Source: Perilla frutescens (taxonomy: Eukaryota; Streptophyta; Magnoliopsida; Lamiales; Lamiaceae). Taken from it: a stretch of DNA of 64,000 nucleotides. Positions 20,864 through 31,135 of the stretch are shown one piece after another. The notes under the pieces were generated by a model. That model ran no database searches. It saw only the letters and a program-made list of their open reading frames with translations, and was not told where the DNA came from. The stretch spans positions 21,008,001-21,072,000 of the forward strand of contig BRKX01000003.1 of NCBI GenBank assembly GCA_026008535.1, written 5' to 3'. A program made the position numbers and the translations under genes. Every line of letters starts with the position of its first letter. Positions within the stretch are counted from its first letter, which is position 1.

Positions 20864-22537
20864 TCATTTTGCTGATGCCTGGGACACTCCGCTAACCTCG
20901 GATCCTCCAGTTATGCAATAAACAACATGCTCAATTGGTGGGGGCTTTGGTAGATCCCTCGGATTCTCATCATTTTTGCTGAAGGTCTGCTTCCCCTTAT
21001 CAGTCAGCAAATCTTTCAAATGGCCTCGCTGGAGTAGGTCAATGACTTCGCGACGCAATGCGATACAATCATCTGTTTTATGGCCGTGATCTTTATGGAA
21101 TTCGCATTACTTTGTTCTGTCACGTTCATGATCTGGACTTCTCATCTTGGGCGGCCACTTCACTGTACTACCGAGTTCCTTCAAGGCATTGACGACTTCT
21201 GAGGGTGTGATGCACAGGTTGTATTCTGGCAAGCATCGATCATATGGATCTGAAATATCCTCTCGACCTCGAGGTTTGTAGCGATCATTGCGGGGGTAAG
21301 GATCGGTTTTTCTTCTATCATTTCTGCGGGAGTCTCTTCCTTCATCTCGACCTCTTGGCTTGGGTCGATAATACTGGTCTTCGTCTTCCTTCCACTTAAT
21401 TTGTGCCCATGCCTTTGCTAAAATATCATCCATTGTCTTACACGGGTACTTTGTGAGTTCTTTGTAGAGGTTTGAATCCCTCTTTAGCCCCTTTCTAAAG
21501 GCTTATATGGCGGTGTTAGCGTTGCAGCATGGTATCTCTACCTTCTCTCTATTGAACATTGCAACATAATTCCCAAGTGTTTCATTTGGATACTGGATAA
21601 TGGCGTAGAGGTCATCGAAATGTTTCTCAATTTTTCGGTTGCTAGCGAACTGTTCTACGAAAAGATCTGTGAGTTGTGCAAATGATCCGATCGAAGCATT
21701 AGGAAGGTTTGTGAACCACTACAGTGCGGCTCCTGATAGGCTTGACCCAAAACCTTTGCACATGCAGGCTTCTCTGAGGCACTTTGGTATTGCTGTGATG
21801 AACATCTTCTGTTTATACTGTGCGATATGGTCATCCGGATCTGAAGTTCCGTTAAATAACTTCATATATGGTAAGGTGAATTTCGATGGCATCTCTGTTA
21901 ACCCTATTTCATCCACGAACGGTGAGTCAGCGAAGCTATTTGGTGCAGCCTTGCGGATTAGAAGAGGTACACCAAGAATTTGCATTATCATTGCCTCGAT
22001 ACCAGCCAGTCGTTTCTCCAATTCACTTGGGTGATCGATCATTCTCTGATCGAATCCCTGGTTGAACATGCGCTGCTGTTCAACCCTTTCTTGCTCGAGG
22101 GTCTGGTGTCGGATCCTTTCCTGCCCAGAAGCATGATACTCAAACCCTGGAGGTGGCCTTAGCGGGCTCTCCTTCATTTGTTGTCTGGTGTCTACCTTCT
22201 TTGCTGACGCACTAGTACCTGCAATAAATGGATCAGTAAAAGTAACAAAACGACGACGCTCAGAGTATACCGAATTTGGCTCGCCGAACAGATTGGTGGG
22301 TTTGATGTAGTTCAGATGGCGTGTGTTATCATTGATGGTCAGATCTTCAAGTTTACTGCGGAGTGAAGCGTTCTCTGATCTCAGAAGCGCTAACTCCCCT
22401 GTGGTGTTTGCCATTTGATGCTGCATATTCCTCAGAACATCAGCCAGCGACAGATCAACATCGGGCGAAGGCGTAGCGGTTCTGCCATCTTGCTAGGGGC
22501 TTTTTCCATCTCTGCGACTCTCATTAGGCGTTGTCAT
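20864..22537 (-). pseudogene. gag: Tat element gag
   Basis: The ATG at 22535-22537 reads MTTPNESRRDGKSP, then TAG (22493-22495). From 22426 a coiled-coil start (LLRSENASLRSKLEDL) is followed by the gag core with YMKLFNGTSDPDDHIAQYKQ. A TAG near 21716-21718 replaces Gln before a Trp, and another stop near 21505 replaces a residue before AFRKGL; after each the same frame continues (21107-21433 with an Arg/Asp-rich stretch, then 20864-21058). No CCHC knuckle is evident, as is common in this lineage. Three one-step stops in an otherwise single frame indicate old age or methylation-linked decay. Confidence 0.88.
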
Positions 22538-22559
22538 TTTGTTTCACGAATAGATCGCT

Positions 22560-22579
22560 GCCCCACGGTGGGCGTCAAA
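22560..22579 (-). other. Tat element primer-binding site region
   Basis: On the minus strand TTTGACGCCCACCGTGGGG follows the LTR. A GCCCACCGTGGGG block in this position is usual for Tat-type elements. I do not assign the primer tRNA. Confidence 0.6.
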
Positions 22580-22580
22580 T

Positions 22581-23140
22581 TGTAGATCCGAAAATCTGTA
22601 ATTAATTATATCAGTCCAGAGCAGCGGCCAATCTGTGAAACAAAATCAGAAAAAACATAAGAGCCAAAGACCGTCGGGGGGTGACGATCGTTGGGCCTCC
22701 GACGCTCAAGTCAGAAAAAGAAAAAGAGTAGAAAGTGATAAAATATGAAATAATTGAATAATTAAGGCAGTGATTAGAAATCGAGAGAACGTCATCCAAA
22801 TCTTGAAAAACGTAGGGAAGAAGCCTGGATGTTGAATTGCCTGAGTGGCTGAGTGGAATTAGGGTATGATGTGAAACTTGTGGGTATTTCAGTGTAGTCG
22901 TCAAATAAGGAGGGGGGGTCTCCTTTTAAAGGTGGAGGTAGCAGCTAGGGTTTGCGAGGATTGCGGAGGAGGTTGAAAGACGTGCCGACTCCTCTGAACT
23001 TGTCAATCTTACCGGATAAGGCGGAACTGATCGTTAATTCAAATTTAAAATTGAACGCTTATCTATTGGAATACCGATTGTACGCTATCGCTCAACCCTT
23101 TTGGGCCAGCATTTTGGGTTGACGAAAAATGACCACTACA
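22581..23140 (-). repeat. Tat element 5' LTR
   Basis: 560 bp from TGTAGATCC to CACTACA, directly followed by GGGGT and the interrupted MITE. As the element is on the minus strand, this is its promoter LTR. Confidence 0.93.
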
Positions 23141-23704
23141 GGGGTGAGCATTCATTTTTTTAGTTCGGTTCGGTCCTGAAAATGTTAAAATCGTAGAAAA
23201 CTGAATTTTTTAAAAATAGAACCGAACTGAACTGAATTTCTGATTGGAACCGAACTGAACTGGATCGAAATATTTTGGTTCGGTCCGATTTTGAACCAAA
23301 ATTTTTCTTAAATTTTCTGATTTTTTTTGCTTTAAATTCTCTTCATCCGATATAATTAAATATGTATAAGTATGAATTAGTTAATTATCAAGATTCAAGT
23401 TCAAAAAATACCAATAAACAATTGAATAAAATCCAAAAAGGTGTACATTCCAACAAAGCAAAGCCGAATAAACTATAAAGTCCAACAGAGTCGAGTATTT
23501 TTATTGTTAATATATATAAATTCGTTTTTTTGTTCGGTTCGGGTATTTTCCCTCTGGACCGAACCGAAACGAAACCGAAAACTGAATTTTTGCTAAAAAA
23601 ATCGAACTGAACCGAATTTTAAAAAGAACCGAACTGAAAAAACCGAACTAATTCGGTTCGGTTCGGTTCGATTCTCGATTTTCGGTACTTTTTGCTCACC
23701 CCTA
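23141..23704. mobile_element. CGGTT-rich MITE, left end displaced by the Tat insertion
   Basis: The right end GCTCACCCCTAA is the inverse of TTAGGGGTGAGC at the left end, once the Tat element (12211-23140) is taken out: its first bases lie at 12204-12210 (TTAGGGT, one G lost) and continue at 23141 GGGGTGAGCA. Inside, both arms are packed with GGTTCGGTTCGG/CCGAACCGAA words in opposite orientation, so the RNA or single strand could fold into a long hairpin. There is no coding. The superfamily is unresolved (hAT-like ends); I found no clean 8-bp duplication. Confidence 0.75.
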
Positions 23705-24093
23705 ATTGGCCAATTCTTTCACAAATACACGTATATAAATTCAATACTCTACAGATATAATCTATAGCCTAATTTAAAAAAAAATGAAACCATTTAATCT
23801 AGCCAGAAAAAAGAAAAATAATATAGAGTCGGGTGTGAAACTATTTTATTAATCATAAATTATAAGAGAAATTAAGAATCAAATCCAAATACATAATAAA
23901 CTATAAAATTTATTAAATATAAATTAAAATCTTAACCCGTTTTGTTTTGTGAATTTTAATCTATGGGACGATCACACAAATTTTTTATGAAATAATACCG
24001 GGAGCATGGGTAAAACATTGGATGGGCTTAAGGAACAAACATGATACACCTATAAAAAAACAGAGAGATAAAGATATGGCATTTTTAGGAGTA

Positions 24094-24124
24094 GGGTTGT
24101 AGGGTGGGGGTTGGGGTGGGGGGG
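24094..24124 (+). other. G-rich tract able to form a G-quadruplex
   Basis: Five G runs of three or more within 31 bases (GGG, GGG, GGGGG, GGGG, GGGGGGG) with loops of 1 to 5 bases (TTGTA, T, TT, T). Loops this short meet the standard G4 pattern. Confidence 0.7.
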
Positions 24125-24130
24125 TAAGAG

Positions 24131-24189
24131 CACGTGACTCAAAGCCTACAGGCGGTGCGTCGCTCTCAATCTCGTGACGGAGTCACGTG
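24131..24189. promoter_or_regulatory. G-box inverted repeat
   Basis: CACGTGACTC (24131-24140) and its exact reverse complement GAGTCACGTG (24180-24189) face each other over 39 bases. CACGTG is the core bound by plant bZIP and bHLH factors. No gene start follows, so activity is speculative. Confidence 0.4.
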
Positions 24190-25106
24190 GTGGTCAAGAT
24201 TTAAAAATGTAATTAGTGGCCCATATTTGCCTTTTGCTTTCTTTTTCTACTTTATTTTATTTTCAAGACTTTTTTTTTTGTTGGTGAAGGAATGATGAAC
24301 GCTGGGTATCCAAATCCAAACCGTCAAATTTTAAAATATAGATTTTTACAGTTTGAGGGGATATGAAAGATTTTTTTTTTTAATCCTCCATATTCAAGTA
24401 AATTATGTTGGGACAGCTTTATCTAGTTAAACATAAAATGAGCATAATGTAATATTAATATTATTCGTGTGACTACTTTGGGGGGTGGGAATCATAAGAC
24501 TATTCGTCTAGATTTCTGTAAAAAGGAATGTGAAAAATAATATCATACGGATTCATAGAAGAAGCGAGGGTACAATATGAATTTTAATGATTTATTCAGT
24601 TGAGAAAAAAGGAAGAAATTATGATATTTATATTCGGGTTAATACCAAATTATATCCTGAATTATTAATAAATTTTCAATTCTATTTCAACTTTAACAAT
24701 TTTTCAGTTATATTACAACTTTTTAAATTGTTTTTCATTCTATTTGGCGATTTAATTTTCGATGACTTAAACACACCGATTCGGGGGGGGGGGGAACTTA
24801 TCCTGGGAAGCCACGTCACAAATCTATTAACGGAAATTAGGTTGTGGATATAATTAAAAATAAATGAAAAAATGTGATAAAATTGAAATATTATTAATAA
24901 TTCAGAATACAATATGACATTAGTCCGTTACGTTCCATTCATAGAATACTTATTGAAAGTTCACGTGTGATGTTTAATGATTTTTATAATTTGTTAATTT
25001 TAATAAGATTTGTTATTATCACAAAAATTATGAACGAATATTTAATCTTTATATAATATGTTTTATACTTGCAAATATAATTTTTATTGTTAGCAGTTGA
25101 ATTAAT

Positions 25107-25129
25107 TATATATGTGTGTGTGTGTGTGT
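25107..25129. repeat. TG dinucleotide microsatellite
   Basis: About nine TG units in a row after a TATA stretch. Confidence 0.9.
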
Positions 25130-25399
25130 TAAAATAAAGTATTATTCAGATAAATATTTGAGAAAAAAATCACTTAGCAATTTTCAAGATCTCAACCACC
25201 TTATACTAAATTCACAGAGTTAATAAACCAAGTTCTGAATTTTGAAAAGAGGCGTCCTAGTTAAAAGTTAAAACAATGAACAGTACTAGAAGATTATATT
25301 TTATAGGGTACTCTTTCGGGCCGGTCTCCCGCCGTACCCATCATACGGTTTACATTTTTTTATTTATTTTCTGTTTTTATTTATTTATTTATTCTTCCC

Positions 25400-25487
25400 C
25401 AAAAATATATATACCTTAAAATAGAATTATTAAACTATAAAACTGAATTATCAGTGGCTAGTGCACCACGCTCATTAATTATTTTTT

Positions 25488-25519
<32 letters not shown>

Positions 25520-25655
25520 CCTAAAATAAAATTAGTGAACTCTAAAATTGAATTATTGAGAACTCGTGCACCGTGCTCAACAATTAATTTTATTGAAATA
25601 AATATATACACTAAAATGGAATAAGTTAACTCTAGAATTAAAATAAATTAATTTA
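25400..25655. repeat. Degenerate tandem repeat ~105 bp with AT microsatellite
   Basis: Blocks of the form ATATACC/TTAAAATAGAATTA followed by AACTCTAAAA(T/C)TGAATTAT and CTCGTGCACC(A/G)(C/T)GCTCA recur from about 25405, 25515 and 25600 (the third partial). A (TA)n run of about 14 units lies between the first two (25493-25519). Confidence 0.7.
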
Positions 25656-25874
25656 ATAATTTTATTTGACCGCTCGGACAGTGCACTCGCTAGATGCCAG
25701 TGATGGACCCATGAATTTTATTCAGGGGATCCAACTTATAATGACATACACAACCCTTAAAAATAATTATAAGTTGATACATAATAATTTTGATAAAATT
25801 TTAATGCGTTTTCTTGATTATATTTCAACATTACAAATTCAATTGGTTAGCAAAATTACCTTCATTGTACATCG

Positions 25875-26353
25875 TTTTTTTTTGGATGTCGAGGGTAACC
25901 CGCAGCCGCTACCGTGGTGCGCACTGGGTAAACCCCGCACCTGTGTAAGAGCCTGCAAACCTACACAGGGAAGGTAAACCACACTTGGCAAGCCAGGTGT
26001 GACAGGCTCACACCTAGTGGTGTTGATCTTTTTTTTTTCCCGCCCCTGTGTAATAGCCTGCAAAGGGGAGGTAAACCACACTTGGCAAGCCAGGTGTGAC
26101 AGGCTCACACCTAGTGGTGTTGATCGTTTTTTTTTTTTTTGGATGTCGAGGGTAACCCGCAGCCGCTACCGTGGTGCGCACTGGGTAAACCCCGCCCCTG
26201 TGTAATAGCCTGCAAACCTACACAGGGGAGGTAAATCACACTTGGCAAGCCAGGTGTGACAGGCTCACACCTAGTGGTGTTGGTGGTGGGTCGAACTTGA
26301 GACCTTTGGCCTCAAGAAACACCACTCCACCACTAGATCATCCCCAAGGGGAC
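25875..26353 (-). mobile_element. tRNA-derived SINE with three-part (trimeric) tail region
   Basis: A 12-bp duplication CATTGTACATCG flanks the unit (25863-25874 and 26354-26365). On the minus strand a tRNA-like head (26353 to ~26283) has a box A-like GATCTAGTGGTGGAGT and a box B-like AAGTTCGACCC, the RNA polymerase III promoter. It is followed by a body ending GGCTGCGGGTTACCCTCGAC and poly-A. The body occurs three times: 26139-26282, a shortened one at about 26039-26125, and 25884-26022, each ended by an A run (T run on the + strand). The GCGCACC...GGCTGCGGGTT end is characteristic of plant SINEs. SINEs depend on LINE enzymes to move. Confidence 0.85.
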
Positions 26354-26469
26354 CATTGTACATCGTTTTTTTTTTTAACTAACTATTGGTTGTGTACCCT
26401 TTTTTTGGTATTTAATATTGGAATTGTGTGTCATATTATTACTCTTGTAATTACATCATATAAAAAAAG

Positions 26470-27324
26470 GAAAAATATCCAATTTGGTACTTTAATTATA
26501 TCTGAAATCTCAATTTGGCCTCGAAATAAAATTTTGATCCAAATCTATCCGACAACTTTTTTAAATATAGCAATCGAGTCCCTTTATTAATTTCTAAACT
26601 ATAAATCGTTAATAGACGTTGCTTGAGCAACTAACATCCATTAATGGAAGGCTTTTTAGATGGGCTTACTCTAATTTTACTACTTTTTACCATCTCATTC
26701 AAGCAATCGATTCATGTGAGATCATGCCGTCTTTTCTCGATGACAATTGTCAAATTTCAGCCTCTTTTAAATTCATTTTTCATGAGATGATTTCCCCACA
26801 TAACTTGTCACAATTAAATAAACCTAGAAGAAGAAAAGAGTAGAGTGGGAGAAAGAGGCCCAAATCTGTTGTGAGGTAAACGGAAAAAATTACAAGTACC
26901 AAAATCGAATTAGATTGTGAATTGAATTAGATGTAATAAGAATTGGGTTTTTAATTTTTTTTTTTTAAATTGTGAGGCAGAGAAAGTGTCGTTGAAGATT
27001 TGTTTTGGTTTTTTGTTTTATTTTTTGATTCAGAAATTTGGTTGAGAACTGAATAGAGTGTAATAGGATTTGAGTTTTAAATTTTAAAAAGAAATTGTGT
27101 TTAGTTCATATGTGTAAAATTTGTGTATTGGTGTGTGAAATAATCTAAAATTATATGATTTAACGGATGTTTTAACGGACATTAACGTCCGTCCGTTGAT
27201 GGAGTAACGGATGAATCATTTTGATACCTTTTAAATAGATGAGAGATCGATTTGGAATAAAATTTTGTTTCAGGACCAACTTGAGATTCGGGTATAATTA
27301 AATAACCAAATTGGATATTTCCCC
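26470..27324. mobile_element. Mutator-type MITE with ~80-bp terminal inverted repeats
   Basis: The left end GAAAAATATCCAATTTGGT and right end ACCAAATTGGATATTTCCCC are inverted copies, and the similarity extends about 80 bases inward (through AATAAAATTTTG(A/T)TCC). A 9-bp duplication ATAAAAAAG (27325-27333; left copy at 26460-26469 with one extra A) fits the Mutator superfamily. The 700-bp interior has no coding. Confidence 0.8.
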
Positions 27325-28263
27325 ATAAAAAAGTTGTTATACGTCATAAATGCGAAAATTCTAACTTTAAAAGACACTGATTGAGAATTGAAATAAACTA
27401 TAAACAAATAACACAAAAGTGTAGAACTAATAAAATATGAAAGAAACAAGATATTACAACTATGTTTGTATTTAAAGTGAGTATATGTATAATTTAAGTA
27501 TATCTTGATTAATTTTTAAATATAGATGATAAAGTTAATAATAAAGAATGAGAGTGGAGTGTATATACTAACACTAAGTAGTATATAAATAATGTATGAA
27601 ATTTAAAATTTGTTATTTTTTAAAAAATTTAAATTAAATAGCTAAATTACTTTATTAATCATAAATCAATGCCCTACCTTGGGGTGATGGGTTCATCTTT
27701 GACCGATGCTAATGCCTGAACTCGTGTACTGCGCTCTATAAAAATTAATTTTTTAAATTAAATATAAATAATAATTGAGATTAATAAATTATATTTTGAA
27801 TAAAATAAAGTTTTTGAATAAAAAATGAAAAATAAAAAAGGAAAAAAATGCCACAAGCATGTGCAATCACATTTATCTGGATTTTTCGAGTTTTAGCAGT
27901 TTTTGAAATCAATCCGATCCGTCTAACGAAATGTGTCCCGTGAAATCATCCTATATAAGTCTTGATCTAGTTATGCAAATACAAAAACAAATGGTTGAGA
28001 ATATATTTTAGTACGCAACAAAATAAAAACTAATGGGATACATTTTAATTCAAATGATTGGAGATGGCGTGAGCACAACAAACAATCGTCATGCCCTTAG
28101 TTACTTATATATGATATGTACATATCCTTCGTTTTATATGATATGCATATTTATATATATACATGTATGTATGGGTAGAGAGAGAGAGGTATTTGGTAAT
28201 TGGTAGTGGGGGCATGTGCAGTCCTCTCTCAACTGACCTGTCCTTTTCAAAGCTATCATATAC

Positions 28264-28288
28264 TAATATATATATATATATATATATG
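28264..28288. repeat. TA microsatellite
   Basis: About twelve AT units directly upstream of the G-box cluster. Confidence 0.9.
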
Positions 28289-28298
28289 CTCTGAGGAT

Positions 28299-28363
28299 GA
28301 CGTGGCACGATATGCACGTGCTCCATGTCATGCGTTTTGGTTGGTGCTTAGGGGAGTCACGTG
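28299..28363. promoter_or_regulatory. Cluster of three ACGT-core boxes (G-box/ABRE-like)
   Basis: GACGTGGC (28299-28306), GCACGTGC (28314-28321) and CACGTG within GAGTCACGTGG (28355-28364) fall within 66 bases. Such clusters mark ABA- or light-responsive plant promoters. No coding region follows within several kb, so this may be promoter-like debris. Confidence 0.4.
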
Positions 28364-30824
28364 GCCCCACCTTTGTTGTGACATGTGTTTCATCCACCTA
28401 TCTTTTTCACTTCCTCAAAGGATAATTACTTTTGGATTTTCGATTTTTGGGAAATTAAATCTACGTATATATTATAACACACTTTTATTTTTCCACCCAT
28501 TTGTAAAAGATATTATAGACATTTTATTTAACATTATATGGGCATTATAATAATATATAGAATTATGCATCATCACATTTAATTTCATTTACTTTTGGTA
28601 CTTTCCATATACACATATGATGTATGTACATAAATAAATGATTGTACTAATCTACTTATTATCCCAATTTTTGACGGAGCAAACATATTTTTTTGAAGCA
28701 ACGTCTCATCTCTTAAGTCATTTTTATTTGGTCTAATTACGCTTTCCTTTTTCTTTTTCATATTGTTTCTTGAATATTTATTTACTCTCATCACATTATT
28801 AGTTAGTTTAGATTTCTTCAAAAAGTTTAAATTTATATTTTTTGGTCATCTTTCAATATAATTTTGATGTATATATATTTTTTTATTTAATCAAACACGG
28901 ATCATTTTTTCTTTTAATAAATAATAATATTACAAATTGCAAATTAAATTATGTACCAATGCAAAAATAACAAATTCCATATACAATAAAGTGAAACTTG
29001 AAATTGATGAATTGAAAATATTTTCTTATTAATCTAAAAATAATTACAACAACGTACCCATTCATTATGTTAAAAAAAAAATATAAATTTAAGATATTTA
29101 AATTTACATAAAATTAAAAAACTAAAAAATTTAAAATCAACATGACAAAATATCTTATATTTTTTATAAAATTATAATGAAAAACTAAACATACAATAAA
29201 ACTAATCATTTCCTTTTTGTTTTCGAATTGGGGTAATGGGGAACCGGTAGATTTTGATTCGGGATGTCTCATTTTTACACATGATTTCTACTGTTTGGGT
29301 CTTCACGAAGGGTCGGGACCGACCAAAGCTCGCATATCTTTGAGATTCGCAGTTCTTTGAAAGTTATTATATAAATTTTAGTTTAAATATTTTGTATAAT
29401 ATTAATTTCATATTTACAATTTCTAATAAAATAATAATAATTATAAATATATTATTCGTGCATCGCAGGAGGGGTCATTCTAGTTATATTTTAAACTTCA
29501 CCAATCAATTGTTATTCTACCTCCAAATTTGATCTCTCCGCCTCCTCTTTCCCTTTCTCATCTCTTCTCTCCTTTCTCAAACTTACGCAAAACCTCCAAA
29601 TTTGTATAACCTACCTACATTTTACATATATTTAAAAAAATGTTACAAATCAAGATTATTGACAAAAATATACTCAATTTTTTTTTAAAATTCAAATCTA
29701 CCAGGACCTCATTTTATCTGTAATGAATATATAAATTGAAATTTTCATACATGCATGCAGCGTGCCACCTCATTTTCCCGGAACCAAAAAATGATGTCAT
29801 GAATGTTTTAGTTTGTAAAGCTCTTGAAAAATTGGGTATTTTTTTGTCAATGATTTTTATTTGGGCAAAATGTATCAAATTAATATTTGCAAAATAAAAA
29901 AAGGTTCAAAGTTATGAAAAATATATATACTATATTAGAATAAAAACTCGTGAAGTAATTAACATGGTGGATCACTTTATTAATATAAGAGTGCATGTAG
30001 TCATTTTAAGTAGCAATTGCAAACTTTTGAAGATCGCAAAAGATATGTCGAATTCTTTAATTATTGTTGGTCAAGATTTTTGAGAGAAGAGGAAGTGCCG
30101 AGGTGCATCGTGACTTTTAGTCTAAAATTTTAAAAACGAATAAAAAATTATCTATAACATTTGATTTTAAATTGATGAATTTGTAGTTATAATTTAAATA
30201 TTAAATTATATGAAATTTAAATATTTAATGATTTTTAAAACTTTAATTTCATAATAAACATACTAGCTAAGGCTTAAATATTATATTATTAAATAGTATA
30301 TCTCATTTTCTTTAAAATGTTTAGACCATTCATCATGACTTTTAGTTTAAAGATTGAAAAATAATATAATTAGTATTTATTAGATTTGATTTCACATTGT
30401 TTGATTTTTAGTTATAATTTAATTATTAAATTATATTAAATATTATATGTTTATGAACTTTTACGATGGACTAACTATGCAGTATATTTTTATATAACAT
30501 ATCTCATTTTCTTTTAATCGTTTCAATCATTCTTGTTAACTTTTAGTTTTAAAAATTGAAGAAGAATAAAATATTTTTATGCGTTATATAATTTAATTTA
30601 TGTTTTCTTCTATTAGAATAATTTTATGTCTTATAATTTATATATACATCATTATATTTTAATTTTTATTGATTATTCATTTTAACTTTTAATTTTATTG
30701 ATCGAAAAAATAGAAGATTATTATTTATTATATTTGATTTTAAATAGTTCATTTTTAGTTATAATTTAGGTATTAAATTAAATATCAAAACATAACTTTT
30801 ATGAGAAACTTACTAAATATTGTA

Positions 30825-31135
30825 TTACCAGTATATACTGTCATACCGTACCACGGTATATGCCGAAGTGAAGGTATGCCGGTAAATACGGACACATCGG
30901 TACATACTTTTATTGCGGCATATATCGTGGTATGGTATGACGGTATATACCGATATAATGGTATACCGAATTTTCGGTATATCTTATTTTTTGAAAATCC
31001 ATACCGTTATATTATCGTAAAATTCTGATACCTTACCGAAAAAATAGTATGCCGTAAATATCAATATATTCGGTATTTTTTTCCGATAAGATATGGACGG
31101 TATTCCAGTATGACTATATTTTTTACCAGCCCTAG
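30825..31135. mobile_element. GGTATACC-rich non-autonomous element, fragment
   Basis: Words such as GGTATA, ATACCG and TACCGT recur many times in both orientations over 300 bases, and the right edge TTTTTTACCAGCCCTAG looks like a terminal repeat. The left edge (TTACCAGTATATAC) is only weakly its inverse, so the element may be truncated. It parallels the CGGTT-rich MITE at 23141 in design. Confidence 0.5.

Larger units (their letters stand above)
12211..23140 (-). mobile_element. Tat-lineage Ty3/Gypsy element, full length, coding-defective
   Basis: LTRs of 551 and 560 bp (TGTA...CTACA) bound 10.9 kb. The flanks are AGGGT and GGGGT, a 5-bp duplication with one change in a G run. On the minus strand the order is LTR, primer site, gag, protease, RT, RNase H, a second archaeal-type RNase H, integrase, then a ~4-kb region before the 3' LTR. 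The double RNase H is a Tat-lineage mark. The 3' region holds tandem repeats and an extra gene on the opposite (+) strand, both known from Tat/Retand-type elements. Gag to RT share one frame with stops; frameshifts fall near 19560 and 17650. Confidence 0.93.
23705..25862. other. Non-coding AT-rich region
   Basis: No gene is visible. Named items inside it are the G-rich tract at 24094, the G-box inverted repeat at 24131, a run of 13 Gs near 24783, a TG microsatellite near 25110 and degenerate repeats at 25400-25650. Confidence 0.6.
27334..30824. other. Non-coding AT-rich region
   Basis: No gene or full mobile element could be recognised. It holds a TA microsatellite and G-box cluster near 28260-28365, otherwise AT-rich unique-looking sequence with many poly-A/T runs. 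Confidence 0.6.

Noticed and set aside
28200..28330. Possible miRNA-like hairpin or short ORF near the CTCTCTC/GAGAGAG sequence
   Set aside because: I could not match a known mature miRNA or draw a convincing stem; the frame is AT-microsatellite driven.
29275..29350. tRNA-like or structured RNA in the GGGTCGGGACCGACC stretch
   Set aside because: A short palindrome is present but no cloverleaf or box A/B could be found.
30825..31135. CRISPR-like array in the GGTAT-rich region
   Set aside because: Repeats are short, irregular and in both orientations with no constant spacers; the setting is a eukaryotic genome.
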